A DNA stretch of 64,000 nt from Acidobacteriaceae bacterium KBS 83 (GTDB taxonomy: Bacteria > Acidobacteriota > Terriglobia > Terriglobales > Acidobacteriaceae), in the NCBI GenBank assembly GCA_000381585.1, contig KB906735.1, forward strand, positions 292,566-356,565. The letters are read 5' to 3'. Below, piece after piece: positions 9,042 through 18,530 of the stretch (its first letter is position 1; the number at the start of each line of letters is the position of its first letter). The translations under genes were made by a program, and so were the position numbers. The notes below the pieces were generated by a model that worked only from the letters and a program-made list of their open reading frames with translations, did no database searches and was not told the origin of the DNA.

Positions 9042-11507
9042 ATGCAGATTTCGTGGCTGCTGGACGGGCGGGAGAGCGCTGTTTGCGGGCTTTGGATAGG
9101 ACTGCGCTTCGTCCGGAAGTCTCTGAGGCTCGGGCTGGGTTCTTTGCTTCTGGCACTGTGGCTGGGCGGGGCCGCAATGGCCCAGGCGGATTCGCTGGTG
9201 CTGCAGCGCGATGGGCGCGTCATTTCGCTGGTTCCCTATGCTCCGAACATTCTGCGAGTGACGATAAGCGCCGACACGGCTACGGGGGCAAGCGATCCAG
9301 GATATGGGTTTGTTGGCAAGCCATCCCCGGAGGGATGGACGCACGAGCGCGACGCAGAAGGCGACGTCATCCGATCGGCCCGTATGGCGGTTCGCATCTC
9401 GCCCGAGAACCTGCCGGATGATGAGCGGCCGAAACCCATGCCGCTCGATGCTCTGAACAGTCAGTTGCGTGATGTCTACTTCGGGGGCGGAGGTGGTCAT
9501 CGTCCGCACAACGACTCGCTAGTGGTGACAACAGCCGAAGGCAAGGCATTGCTACACATGCGGGGGTGGACCATGGCGCCCGAACTCCCAGAAGTCGCCA
9601 ACTGGATGCTGGCGCAAAAGGCAATCGTGTTGCGGCTGTGTTCGACTCGCACGCCGACGAGCACTACTACGGGTTGGGGCAGCAGCAGAAGGGCTGGATG
9701 GACCTGCGGGATCACGAGATCCGTTGTTGGCATGACTATGGCGCGATCGGAGGCGAGGACGTCTGTGTACCCTTCATAGTTTCGACTCAGGGCTACGGTC
9801 TGGTCTGGGACAATCCGTCGAAAACGACGGTGGATCTGGGCTTCAACGGTCAGAACGTATGGTCGTCGGAGGTTGGAGACCGCATATCGTATTTCGTCAT
9901 CGCAGGCGACACCAGCGACGAGATCTACGAGGGGTATCGGCTGCTGACGGGCGTGACGCACATGTTGCCGAGGGCGGTCTACGGGTACATCCAGAGTAAG
10001 GCGATTTACCCCACGCAGCAACAAACTCTGGATGTGGCGAAGGGGTATCGCGAGAAGAAGTTGCCGCTTGATGTGATTGTCGTGGATTTCCTCAACATGA
10101 CGAAGCAGGGCGAACTGGACCTGGACCCTAAGCGCTGGCCGGATCCAGCTGAAATGAATCGTGAACTGCATGCCATGGATGTCAACACGCTCTTGAGTGT
10201 GTGGCCGCATTTTTCGCAGGGCACTAGGTCTACGACACGCTGCTTACTAAAGGCTGGCTGGTGCACACGCCCGACCGAAAGCCTGACTCGGGAGGCTTCA
10301 AAGACGCCATCGGGCCGAATATCGACACCACGAATCCCGAGGCGGCCAAGTGGTTCTGGGAAAAGATTCGCGATCGCTACGTGAAACCATACGGGTTTGA
10401 TTACATTTGGCTGGACGAAACGGAGCCGGATATCGATCCGGCGAAGGACGTGTTCTTCATCGGTTCGGGAACGCGTTTTTACAACGCGTATCCCCTCTTT
10501 CACACAATCTCGGTGTACGAAGGGTTCCGGCGGGATTTTGGCGAGGCCGGAGGGTGATGATTCTGGCGCGGGCGGCCTACCTGGGGGCACAGCGCAACGG
10601 CACGGTGTTCTGGTCGAGCGATATCGTTTCGACGTGGGACATGCTGAAGCGTTCGATCCCGGCGGGGTTGAACTTTACCGCGAGCGGATTACCGTACTGG
10701 GACACGGATATCGCAGGGTTCTTCTCGCCCTCGCTTCCGGCGGACTACCACGCGGAACATAAGCCATTGATCGATGGATCAGAAGTACGCGGCACTATCG
10801 GGCACTATGAGGACTATCCCGAGCTGTTTGTGAGGTGGTTTGAATGGGGCGCGTTTCAGCCCGTGATGCGCGCGCATGGAGAGCGGAATCACAACGAAGT
10901 GTGGTCATACGGCAAGCGGGCGGAGTCGATCCTGGCTAAGTATCTGAAGTTGCGCTACCAGCTTCTACCGTACACATATTCGGTTGCATATCGCAGCTAC
11001 CAGACGGGCGCTCCGTATATGCGGGCGCTGTTCATGGATTTTCCCGATGACCCCAAGGCTGCGAATATTCCGGACGAGTATATGTACGGGCCGGCTTTCC
11101 TCGTAGCTCCCGTGACGGAACAAGGCGCGACCCACCGGACGGTGTATCTGCCGGCCGGGTGTGACTAGTACAATTACTGGACCAATGCACGGCTGCACGG
11201 TGGACAGACGATTGTGGCGGATGCTCCGGTCGATACGCTGCCGCTTTTTGTAAGATCGGGAAGTATTGTGCCCCTTGGATCGGAAGTGCAGAGCGCACAG
11301 CGGCCGCAGACGATCGCGTCAGTACGGGTCTATCCGGGCGCGGACGGAAAGTTCACACTCTTTCAGGACGACGGCGACACTTACGAGTACGAGAAGAGCG
11401 GCGGCATACTCACGAATCTGACTTGGGATGACGCTGCGCATCAGCTGAAACACGAAGGGGCATCGGCGTGGAGCAGACTGTCAGTTGTAACCGTCGTGAA
11501 CAAGTAG
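9042..11507 (+). pseudogene. GH31 alpha-glucosidase/alpha-xylosidase, multiply interrupted
   Basis: Taken across frames this is a nearly full-length secreted GH31 glycosidase of about 820 residues. A signal peptide (LGLGSLLLALWLGGAAMAQ) is followed by an N-terminal sandwich. The barrel contains HYYGLGQQQKGWMDLRD, the nucleophile region YIWLDETEPD, YWDTDIAGFF and the conserved RAHGERNH, then YQLLPYTYSVAYRSY and a C-terminal sandwich (LPLFVRSGSIVPLG). Frames change near 9605, near 10225 and near 10550. A TAG at 11166-11168 replaces a Trp expected before YNYW. Four independent lesions with good residual similarity indicate recent pseudogenisation rather than one error. Confidence 0.85.
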
Positions 11508-11922
11508 ACCCAATCAGGATCCGCCTCCGCAAACGAGACGTATCCACTGATGACCTCGATCTGTCGGTGAGTAATAATCGCCGAGTCACTTATCGAGGCT
11601 TGAATCCAGTGTCGAACAAGCAGGCATGCTTCCTAGTCGTGCGTGTTCTGAGTTAGCTCGCCCGTAACGCCGTCATGCGCGCCGCAAACCAGCTCGCGCT
11701 GCTCTCGTTGCCAGCAACCTGGCCGCGCGCAGCGCAATCATCACTGCCAACGCCGATGCTGGTCCATCACGATGTACTTCCTGGACTAAGGGACGCATCC
11801 TTTGCTTGCGAGGAGGCGATCGCTGAGCCTCAGAGCTCCCACCATCACGATGGGCGCCCCGGGCAGCGGCTCGAACCGAACTCAATGAGTGCTAAGCCCT
11901 GTTCTCATCAATCGAGTAACTA
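11508..11922. other. Intergenic region without a recognisable gene
   Basis: No frame has recognisable domains and I find no convincing RNA gene. A short frame ending FLVVRVLS at about 11654 could be the tail of a decayed gene, but nothing else supports it. Confidence 0.45.
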
Positions 11923-12516
11923 CTAATTCGCAGGCAGGGCCACTCGCTCGATCAGCTCTTGAAGCGATGCTCTTGCATCATTCAGAGCGCTCTTGGAACT
12001 CTCGAGCCGGCTTATCATAAGGGCGCCCTCTAGAGTCGCGATGATCGTGTTGGCGAGTGCTCGCGGTTCCACATCCCGTCGAATCTCTTTATGAGAGATT
12101 CCCTCCCGCACAATCTGGGAGATTCGGCTTCGCCAACTCTTCAGCCCTTCCCACACCAGCTCCCGCAGAACTGGGTTGCCATCATCCGCATCAATCGCCG
12201 TATTCAGGATTGGGCAACCGCCAGGAATAGGCGACGGCTTCTCGACGAAGTGATCAATCATCTCGCGCAGACGCTCCACCGCAGTTCGCGATGGATCTGG
12301 GGGAGGCATCCTGATCTTTACTGCCTGCGACAGCGAAAAACGGAACGCGTCAGCAGCTAACCCCTCCTTGCTGCTGAAGTGACGATAGATTCCGCCTTTC
12401 TTCAGTCCCGTCGCCTCAAGGATGTCCTGCATCGAACAGCCCTCAAACCCACGCTGATTGAACAACGGCGCCGCTAATTCGATGATTCGTTGCCGGGTGA
12501 CCTCTCCCTTGCTCAT
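11923..12516 (-). CDS. TetR-family transcriptional repressor
   Basis: A 197-residue TetR/AcrR regulator. The N-terminal DNA-binding domain is classical: TRQRIIELAAPLFNQRGFEG, then SMQDILEATGLKKGGIYRHF with the recognition helix GGIYRHFSSKE. The C-terminal ligand domain includes GGCPILNTAIDADD, typical of the YxaF/LmrA-like group with a Cys-Pro turn. The start is MSKGEVTRQ at 12516. It is divergent from an EmrB/QacA-type efflux gene, and a perfect inverted repeat lies in the intervening DNA, so it most likely represses that pump and possibly itself. Confidence 0.9.
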   Translation of the reverse strand: MSKGEVTRQRIIELAAPLFNQRGFEGCSMQDILEATGLKKGGIYRHFSSKEGLAADAFRFSLSQAVKIRMPPPDPSRTAVERLREMIDHFVEKPSPIPGGCPILNTAIDADDGNPVLRELVWEGLKSWRSRISQIVREGISHKEIRRDVEPRALANTIIATLEGALMISRLESSKSALNDARASLQELIERVALPAN

Positions 12517-12565
12517 CCTGCACGCTCCGTTTTTTGCAAGGCCTCTCGCCACAAAAAAGACGCAT

Positions 12566-12614
12566 CGGTCTCAAACCTGGAGAATCAGATGACAATACGA
12601 GACCGTTCGGTCTC
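12566..12614. promoter_or_regulatory. Probable TetR operator: inverted repeat plus half site
   Basis: A perfect inverted repeat GAGACCG-TT-CGGTCTC occupies 12599-12614, and a lone half site CGGTCTC lies 27 bp before the palindrome's second arm start, at 12566-12572. Both fall between the divergent TetR and efflux genes. A TetR dimer binding here would block the rightward promoter. Spacing and arm identity are seen directly; that the neighbouring TetR binds it is inference from the usual divergent arrangement. Confidence 0.65.
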
Positions 12615-12638
12615 AATCATACTCTCCGGGGTTCGTCC

Positions 12639-14270
12639 TTGGCTACAGCTGTCGTCTCAGAGCGCTCGCTTCGCACTACCCTCGTGTCCGCCGCGAAGCC
12701 CTCCGTGAATCCCTGGGTGATTGCGCTTACCGTAACGCTGGCGACCTTTATGGAGCTGCTCGACACTTCCATCGCAAATGTATCGCTCCCATACATTGGC
12801 GGCGGTCTCGGACGTTCCTATGACGAAGTCACCTGGATCCTGACGACCTATCTCGTTGCCAACGCCGTTGTGCTCCCTTTATCGGCCTGGTTGTCTCGCG
12901 TCCTGGGCAGAAAGAACTACTACCTACTCTGCGTAGCCCTCTTTACCGTCACATCCTTCTTGTGCGGCATCGCACCGAGCCTCGGTGTGATGTTATGCGC
13001 TCGTGTCCTTCAGGGAATCGGCGGCGGCGGTCTCGCTCCCGTAGAGCAGGCGATTCTCGTGGATACATTTCCACCCTCGAAGCGCGCTGCCGCATTCGCG
13101 CTCTACACCATGGCCATCGTTACGGCCCCAGCTATCGGACCTGTGCTCGGCGGGTGGATCACCGATAACTACAACTGGCGCTGGGTCTTCTTTATCAACA
13201 TTCCTGTCGGGCTTCTCTCGATGATCCTGACCACGCGATTTGTGCACGACCCGCCTGCATTCGCGAAAGAGCGCAAGACGGTTCGAACCGCCGAGGGAAA
13301 GTTGAAAATTGATAGCATCGGAATCGCTCTCATTGGCCTGGGATCTGGTGCGCTGGAGGTTGTACTCGATCGTGGAGAAATCGACGACTGGTTCGGATCC
13401 AGCTCTATTTCTTGGACCTGTGCGTTGGCTGTCCTCTGCCTGGTTGCTGCGGTCGTTTGGGAACTGAGGCAGGAGGACCCTGTGATCGAGTTCCGGCTAC
13501 TGCGAATACGGAACTTCGCGATTGCCAACCTCTTCTATTTCATCTTCGGATTCGGACTCTTTGCGTCAACAACTATGATTCCGCAGATCCTCCAGACGGT
13601 TTACGGTTATCGCGCCATCGACGCGGGCCTGGTTCTCGGCCCCGGAGCGTTTGTCATTACTCTCCTAGCGCCGGCCGGAGCGCAATTTCTGCAGCGCGGT
13701 CTCATCCACCCCCGCTACATGCTACTCATTGCACTGTTGATCGTCGGCGTCTCTTTCCTCCACTACAGTCATTTCAATCTCGCGACGGACTATAGCCACT
13801 ATGCATGGGCACGCGCGCTGCAGGGGCTTGGCTACGCATTCTTCTTTGTTCCGCTCACCATGATCGCTTATTCGCAGCTCAAGCCTGAGCAGAACAACAA
13901 GGCCTCATCGCTGACCAATTTCTTCCGCAACTGGGGAGGCAGCTTCGGGATCGCATTTCTTAACACCGCATCTGACCGCCGCCTGGAATATCATCAGTCG
14001 ACCGTCGGCGCGAATCTTCAGGGTACGTCTCTGCAGCTGCAGCAGCAGGTGAAGAATGTGTCTCATTACCTCACCATTCACGGCATGGCGCCTGCGGAGG
14101 CGACGCATGCTGCGTATGAATATGTGTACTCCCATCTTCAGTCGCAGGCACACCTGCTTGCATTTATGGACTGCTTTCACGTCATAGGCGTGATCACGCT
14201 TATTGCGGCACCGATCGTGCTGCTCGCAAAACCATTTGCTATCGGCAACAAGAGCTCTGCCGGGCATTGA
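12639..14270 (+). CDS. DHA2-family (EmrB/QacA-like) MFS multidrug exporter
   Basis: An inner-membrane proton-driven exporter with about 14 predicted spans and roughly 540 residues. Family motifs are visible: the first span WVIALTVTLATFMELLDTS, motif around LPLSAWLSRVLGRKNYY, RVLQGIGGGGLAP, and motif C AIGPVLGGWITDNYNWRWVF. It ends with a short cytoplasmic tail. No ATG suits: the in-frame ATG-like start farther left would overlap the operator, so TTG at 12639 or GTG at 12684 (VSAAKPSVNPW) is more plausible; neither has a strong ribosome site. It should be controlled by the divergent TetR. No HlyD/EmrA-type adaptor gene is next to it, so it may act alone or with a distant partner. Confidence 0.85.
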   Translation: MATAVVSERSLRTTLVSAAKPSVNPWVIALTVTLATFMELLDTSIANVSLPYIGGGLGRSYDEVTWILTTYLVANAVVLPLSAWLSRVLGRKNYYLLCVALFTVTSFLCGIAPSLGVMLCARVLQGIGGGGLAPVEQAILVDTFPPSKRAAAFALYTMAIVTAPAIGPVLGGWITDNYNWRWVFFINIPVGLLSMILTTRFVHDPPAFAKERKTVRTAEGKLKIDSIGIALIGLGSGALEVVLDRGEIDDWFGSSSISWTCALAVLCLVAAVVWELRQEDPVIEFRLLRIRNFAIANLFYFIFGFGLFASTTMIPQILQTVYGYRAIDAGLVLGPGAFVITLLAPAGAQFLQRGLIHPRYMLLIALLIVGVSFLHYSHFNLATDYSHYAWARALQGLGYAFFFVPLTMIAYSQLKPEQNNKASSLTNFFRNWGGSFGIAFLNTASDRRLEYHQSTVGANLQGTSLQLQQQVKNVSHYLTIHGMAPAEATHAAYEYVYSHLQSQAHLLAFMDCFHVIGVITLIAAPIVLLAKPFAIGNKSSAGH

Positions 14271-14607
14271 GGTTGATGAATCGTGTTGGAAGCGTGGCTC
14301 ATTCGCAGCAGTAACCATAACAGTGGGCGAAGATGAATCGGAGTCCTTCCACTTTTGGACTAGCCTGACATTCAAGTCGAAAAACGAGGAGGCGTTGGTG
14401 CTAACTGTGTCCGTAATTTGTAATTAGTCGGCGACCGCCAAGCCGGTTTATCGGCCAAGTGGACTTCCGATTACCCGTCGCTAGGTAATCTCCCTCAAGC
14501 CCGTTGCTGCACAGGACTTTGAGAATGAGGTATGCAGGCAAGCAGGTTGCAAGAATCAGAGTCGGCACCTGTTGGGCTACGTTTTTCTAAATCTGCCCTG
14601 TAAAACA

Positions 14608-14660
14608 TTGACAACTCTAGCAGGCTATTTTAGCCTAGGCCTGTTTCACATAGGTCTATG
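14608..14660 (+). promoter_or_regulatory. padR promoter with two palindromes
   Basis: A TTGACA -35 hexamer lies at 14608-14613. A weak -10 (TAGCCT, 14631-14636) follows at 17 bp. Two palindromes overlap the start region: GCCTAGGC at 14633-14640 and CATAG-GT-CTATG at 14649-14660, which includes the padR start codon. These are good candidates for PadR autoregulation. There is no Shine-Dalgarno and the leader would be only about 15 nt, so translation may be almost leaderless. The stretch from 14271 to 14607 holds no gene I can recognise. Confidence 0.5.
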
Positions 14661-15008
14661 GCGCCCACCTCCAACCCCGATCAACGCGACCTCTTCCGCG
14701 GCGCGCTGGAGATGATGATCCTCCAGTCGCTCCGCCGCCAGCCCATGCACGGCTACGCCCTCGTCCAGCACATCAAGCAGCGTTCCGACGAGCTGCTGCA
14801 GGTGGAAGAGGGCTCGCTCTACCCTGCCTTGCAGCGCATGCTGAAAGACAATCTCGTCAAGGCCCAGTGGGAAACCTCCGCCAGCAACCGCCGCGTGCGC
14901 ACCTACCGCATCACCCCGGCGGGCATCAAGCACCTCGAACGTGAAGTCTCCAGCTTTGAGCAGATGCTGAAGGGCATCCATCTCGTCCTCGCTCCCGCCG
15001 AATCCTAA
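14658..15008 (+). CDS. PadR-family transcriptional regulator
   Basis: A 116-residue winged-helix PadR protein. The signature is complete: RDLFRGALEMMILQSLRRQPMHG (positions 10-32) leading into the DNA-binding helix region HIKQRSDELLQVEEGSLYP, then the wing with NRRVRTYRITPAG. The C-terminal helix (HLEREVSSFEQML) makes the dimer. It is followed after 11 bp by the ADOP permease gene. This PadR-permease pair is a hallmark arrangement in acidobacteria, where PadR is thought to repress the operon until a signal arrives. Confidence 0.92.
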   Translation: MAPTSNPDQRDLFRGALEMMILQSLRRQPMHGYALVQHIKQRSDELLQVEEGSLYPALQRMLKDNLVKAQWETSASNRRVRTYRITPAGIKHLEREVSSFEQMLKGIHLVLAPAES

Positions 15009-15019
15009 GGGGCTCCCTC

Positions 15020-17656
15020 ATGAATTGGCTTCGACAGCTCTTCACCCGCCGGCAGATCTACAACGACCTCTCCGAGGAGATCCGGCAGCACCTCGCGGAG
15101 AAGGTCGAGGCCCTCATCGCCGAAGGCATGAGCTGCCAGGACGCCGAGTACGCCGCAAAGCGCGAGTTTGGCAACATAGCCCGCATCGAAGAGTCGGGCC
15201 ACCAGCCCTGGATGTGGCCGCGCGCCGAAAGCATCCTCGCCGACATCCGCTTCGCCTTCCGCAAGCTGCGCCACTCACCCGGCTTCGCTCTCACCGCCAT
15301 CCTCACCCTCGCCTTTGGCATTGGCGCCAACGTCGTCGTCTTCAGCGTTCTCAACGGCATCCTCCTTCGCCCCATCGACGTTCCGCAACCCGGCAATCTC
15401 TTTCAGATCGCGCACGGTGAAAACGGAGGCGACTCGCAGTCCTATCCCGACTACCGCGACCTTCGCGATCGCAACCAGTCCTTCACCGGACTGCTGGCCT
15501 ACAAGGTTCTCAGCGTCGGCATCACCCTGGAAAAGTCGGTCTCGCAGACCTGGGGCATCGCCGCCTCCGGCAACTACTTCGATGTGCTCGGCCTGCAGCC
15601 CGCGCTCGGACGCTTCTTCCATGCGTCGGACGAACACGGCCTCGGCTCGGCCCCCTACATCGTGCTCAGCTACGACTTCTGGCGCCGCCAGTTCGCCGGC
15701 AACCCGGGCGTCATCGGCAGCACCGTCCTGCTCAGTCAACATCCCTTCACCATCCTCGGTATCGCCCGCGAAGACTTTCACGGCACCGACTACTTCTTCT
15801 CGCCGGACTACTGGATCCCCGTCGTCAACGCCGAGCAGGTCACCGGCTGGGACGACTTCTGCTGCCGCGATCACGGCGGCTTCATCCTCCTCGGCCGCCT
15901 CAAGCCAGGCGTCGCGCCGCAGCTGTCTACGGAAAACCTCAACACCATCGCTCGCCAGATGGCAAAAGAGAATCTGAAGGACGAGGGTCTCACCCTCAGC
16001 GTGCGCCGCCCCGGGCCAGCGGGCGACACGCACGACCCCATGAGAAACGCGCTCTTCGGCATCACTCTGCTGGCCGTGCTCGTCCTGCTCGCCGCCTGCG
16101 CCAATCTCGCCGGCATCTTCGCCGCGCGCGCCGCCGACCGCTCGAGCGAGCTCGCCATCCGTCTCGCCATCGGCTCCAGCCGCTGGATGGTCGCGCGCCA
16201 GTTGCTCGCGGAAGCCGTGCTCCTCTCTCTCATCGGCGGCATCGTCGGCACCTTCCTCGCTCGCCTGCTGCTCGGCGCACTCGCCCACTGGCGCGCCGGA
16301 GACTTCCCCACCCGCTTCCTCATCGCGCCCGATGCGCGCGTCTACCTCGTCGCCATCGCCCTCTCCATCCTCAGCGGCATTCTCTTCGCCATCCTGCCCG
16401 CGCGGCAGGTCTGGAGCATCGATGTCATCCAGGCGATCAAGAGCGGTTACGTATTTGCCGGCTCTTTCCGCCGCTTCGCCGTGCGCGACGTCCTGCTCAT
16501 CCTCCAGATCGTCGTGTGCACCCTGCTCGTCACCGCGTCGCTCGTCTCCGTGCGCGGTATGATGCGCCTCCTGCACGTGCCTCTCGGTATGGAGCCGCGC
16601 GGCGTCACCTTCGCCGAGGTCGATCTGAAGACCGCCGGCGTCCCCGACGCGCAATCACGCCTTGTCCAGAGACGTCTACTGGACGCGGCAGCCACCCTGC
16701 CTGGAGTAACCTCCGCCGCCACCTCCGACAATCTCCCGTTCATGAACGGATGCTGCTGGTCTGTCTACCCTGGAACCACCACGCAGTTCGTACCCTCGCG
16801 CGTGGCCTTCTCGTCCAATGTCTACCTGGTCTCTCCCGGCTATCTGCAGCTCGCCGGAACCCGTCTTGTATCCGGCCGCAACTTCACCGCCGACGACAAG
16901 CCTGGCTCACCCGCCGTCGCCATCGTCAATGAAACCTTCGCCCGCCAACTTTCCGGCACCACCACTCGTGCTATCGGCGGGCATTATGCCATGTGGGACA
17001 AGGCGCGATATGAAATCGTCGGCGTCGTCGAAGACGGCAAGTACAACAGTCTCGGTGAAGATCCGCAGCCCGCCATGTTCCTCGCCTACGCGCAAGGCAT
17101 TGGCGAATTCATCGTCTCCAGCCAGATATACGTGCTCGTCCGTTCGCATTTGCCGCAGGACCAGATCACCCGCTCGCTCCATCACGTGCTCTCCCAGATC
17201 GTCACCACCGCTCCGATCCCTGTACTTGCCTGGAACGACGCCATCGACCGCTCCATGATGCTCACCCGCGCCGCCGCCACGGTGCTCGGCGTCATGGGCC
17301 TCATGGCTGCCCTACTCGCCGTCACCGGCCTCTTCGGCATGGCCTCTTACTCCGTCTCGAAACGCATGAAAGAGCAGGGCATCCGCATCGCGCTCGGTGC
17401 GCAGCGCTTCCAGGTCATGCGCTCCACGCTCAGCCGTCCCATCCTCATCCTGCTTGGCGGTTCCTGCATCGGCCTCCTCGGCGGAGTGCTCGCCGCCGGC
17501 GTCCTTGCGCATCTCATCTCCTTCGCCAGTACACGCGACCCGCTTGTGTTGGCAGGAGTCGTCCTCACCATGATGCTGCTCGGCTTGGTCGCCACCTGGG
17601 TACCCGCACGCCGAGCCCTGCACATCGACCCCGCAGGGCTCCTGCGAGACTCGTGA
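15020..17656 (+). CDS. ADOP-type MacB/FtsX-like ABC permease
   Basis: An 878-residue acidobacterial duplicated orphan permease. The N-terminus (MNWLRQLFTRRQIYNDLSEE) is the PadR-associated cytoplasmic domain with EYAAKREFGN. It is followed by two MacB-like repeats: span 1 at about residues 92-112 (LTAILTLAFGIGANVVVFSV), the periplasmic MacB_PCD region with ASGNYFDVLGLQPALGRFF, an FtsX domain near 350-490, then the second copy with SPGYLQLAGTRLVSGRNF and a final FtsX domain ending VPARRALHIDPAGLLRDS. No ATPase is encoded nearby, as usual for orphans. Function (export or mechanotransmission) is unproven. It is co-transcribed with padR and has a ribosome site GGGGCT before ATG. Confidence 0.93.
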   Translation: MNWLRQLFTRRQIYNDLSEEIRQHLAEKVEALIAEGMSCQDAEYAAKREFGNIARIEESGHQPWMWPRAESILADIRFAFRKLRHSPGFALTAILTLAFGIGANVVVFSVLNGILLRPIDVPQPGNLFQIAHGENGGDSQSYPDYRDLRDRNQSFTGLLAYKVLSVGITLEKSVSQTWGIAASGNYFDVLGLQPALGRFFHASDEHGLGSAPYIVLSYDFWRRQFAGNPGVIGSTVLLSQHPFTILGIAREDFHGTDYFFSPDYWIPVVNAEQVTGWDDFCCRDHGGFILLGRLKPGVAPQLSTENLNTIARQMAKENLKDEGLTLSVRRPGPAGDTHDPMRNALFGITLLAVLVLLAACANLAGIFAARAADRSSELAIRLAIGSSRWMVARQLLAEAVLLSLIGGIVGTFLARLLLGALAHWRAGDFPTRFLIAPDARVYLVAIALSILSGILFAILPARQVWSIDVIQAIKSGYVFAGSFRRFAVRDVLLILQIVVCTLLVTASLVSVRGMMRLLHVPLGMEPRGVTFAEVDLKTAGVPDAQSRLVQRRLLDAAATLPGVTSAATSDNLPFMNGCCWSVYPGTTTQFVPSRVAFSSNVYLVSPGYLQLAGTRLVSGRNFTADDKPGSPAVAIVNETFARQLSGTTTRAIGGHYAMWDKARYEIVGVVEDGKYNSLGEDPQPAMFLAYAQGIGEFIVSSQIYVLVRSHLPQDQITRSLHHVLSQIVTTAPIPVLAWNDAIDRSMMLTRAAATVLGVMGLMAALLAVTGLFGMASYSVSKRMKEQGIRIALGAQRFQVMRSTLSRPILILLGGSCIGLLGGVLAAGVLAHLISFASTRDPLVLAGVVLTMMLLGLVATWVPARRALHIDPAGLLRDS

Positions 17657-17691
17657 AGAACCATGACTGAGACATACAAATCGATTCGGAA

Positions 17692-18249
17692 ATGATGAAT
17701 CCCATGGCCAAAACACTTGCGTACTGCCCCCATGCAACAGAAGAGATACCTGTGACATGTATCGACCAAAGGACAACATCGGAGACGAGGTCCGCATCGG
17801 GCACAGCATCCTTGCTTGCCCAGCTCGGTGCACACGCGACCGCCCGGCTCACCAGTCGGCTGGCCGTGCTGGAGCTCGCTCCTGCGCACGCAGGCATTCT
17901 CAAAATCCTGGCCGGTACGCCAGGCATAAGTCAGTGCACACTTGCCAGGGCTCTCGGAACACTCCCGAGCCGAATGGTGGGATACGTCGACGAGCTCGAA
18001 CGGAAAGATCTGCTGGAGCGCCGGCCGCACCAGAGCGACCGGCGTAACTATGCCCTGTACCTGACCAAAGCAGGGCAAGCCCTATATCGATCCACCTGCC
18101 GGCTGGCGGATGAGCATCAAGAGGCGCTTTTGGTGGGACTATCAAGGCACCAACAGGTGCAGCTAACGGAGCTACTGCAACTCGTCGCCAATCAACAGGG
18201 CCTGATCTCGATCATTCATCCGATGACACCATCGCAAGGGACACAATGA
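17692..18249 (+). CDS. MarR-family transcriptional regulator
   Basis: A 185-residue MarR-type winged-helix protein. The DNA-binding core reads HAGILKILAGTPGISQCTLA, then LGTLPSRMVGYVDELERKDL and the wing ERRPHQSDRRNYALYLT, all typical. The N-terminal 30 residues are not conserved, so the start could be 17692 (MMNPMAK) or slightly downstream. It lies 36 bp after the permease gene in the same direction and might be co-transcribed, but has no clear target nearby. The ligand is unknown. Confidence 0.85.
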   Translation: MMNPMAKTLAYCPHATEEIPVTCIDQRTTSETRSASGTASLLAQLGAHATARLTSRLAVLELAPAHAGILKILAGTPGISQCTLARALGTLPSRMVGYVDELERKDLLERRPHQSDRRNYALYLTKAGQALYRSTCRLADEHQEALLVGLSRHQQVQLTELLQLVANQQGLISIIHPMTPSQGTQ

Positions 18250-18530
18250 TGTAGATTCAATGGCCGAAAGCTCGTCCTGTAGAACTGGCTGCCTAGCGCA
18301 ACGGACAAGAGCACAGGTCTAGAACTTTCCTAAGTCAGACACCTTATACTTACAAACCATCAAGGTGTTATTCGGAAGCATTTGCAGGTCAAGGCTGACA
18401 TCGATGCACGGGATGCGTCCGCGTTGGTGTCGCTAAACGCATCTTGTCTCTTGATTCCCCGGATCGTCGGCAAAACAGGAAGTTGAATATCCCTTCCACT
18501 TAGCGATCATTCGGGAGTGACCCCGCTCCC
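18250..18530. other. Intergenic region, no gene seen
   Basis: It lies between convergent genes. There is a short tRNA D-arm-like string (TAGCGCAACGGACAAGAGCA near 18294) but no cloverleaf can be built, so I do not call an RNA. Confidence 0.4.

Noticed and set aside
15275..16654. 459-codon minus-strand frame inside the permease gene
   Set aside because: Acidic low-complexity text typical of the antisense of a GC-rich gene; the permease on the plus strand is certain.
18280..18335. tRNA-Arg-like string
   Set aside because: D-arm-like words occur but no acceptor or T-arm can be paired.
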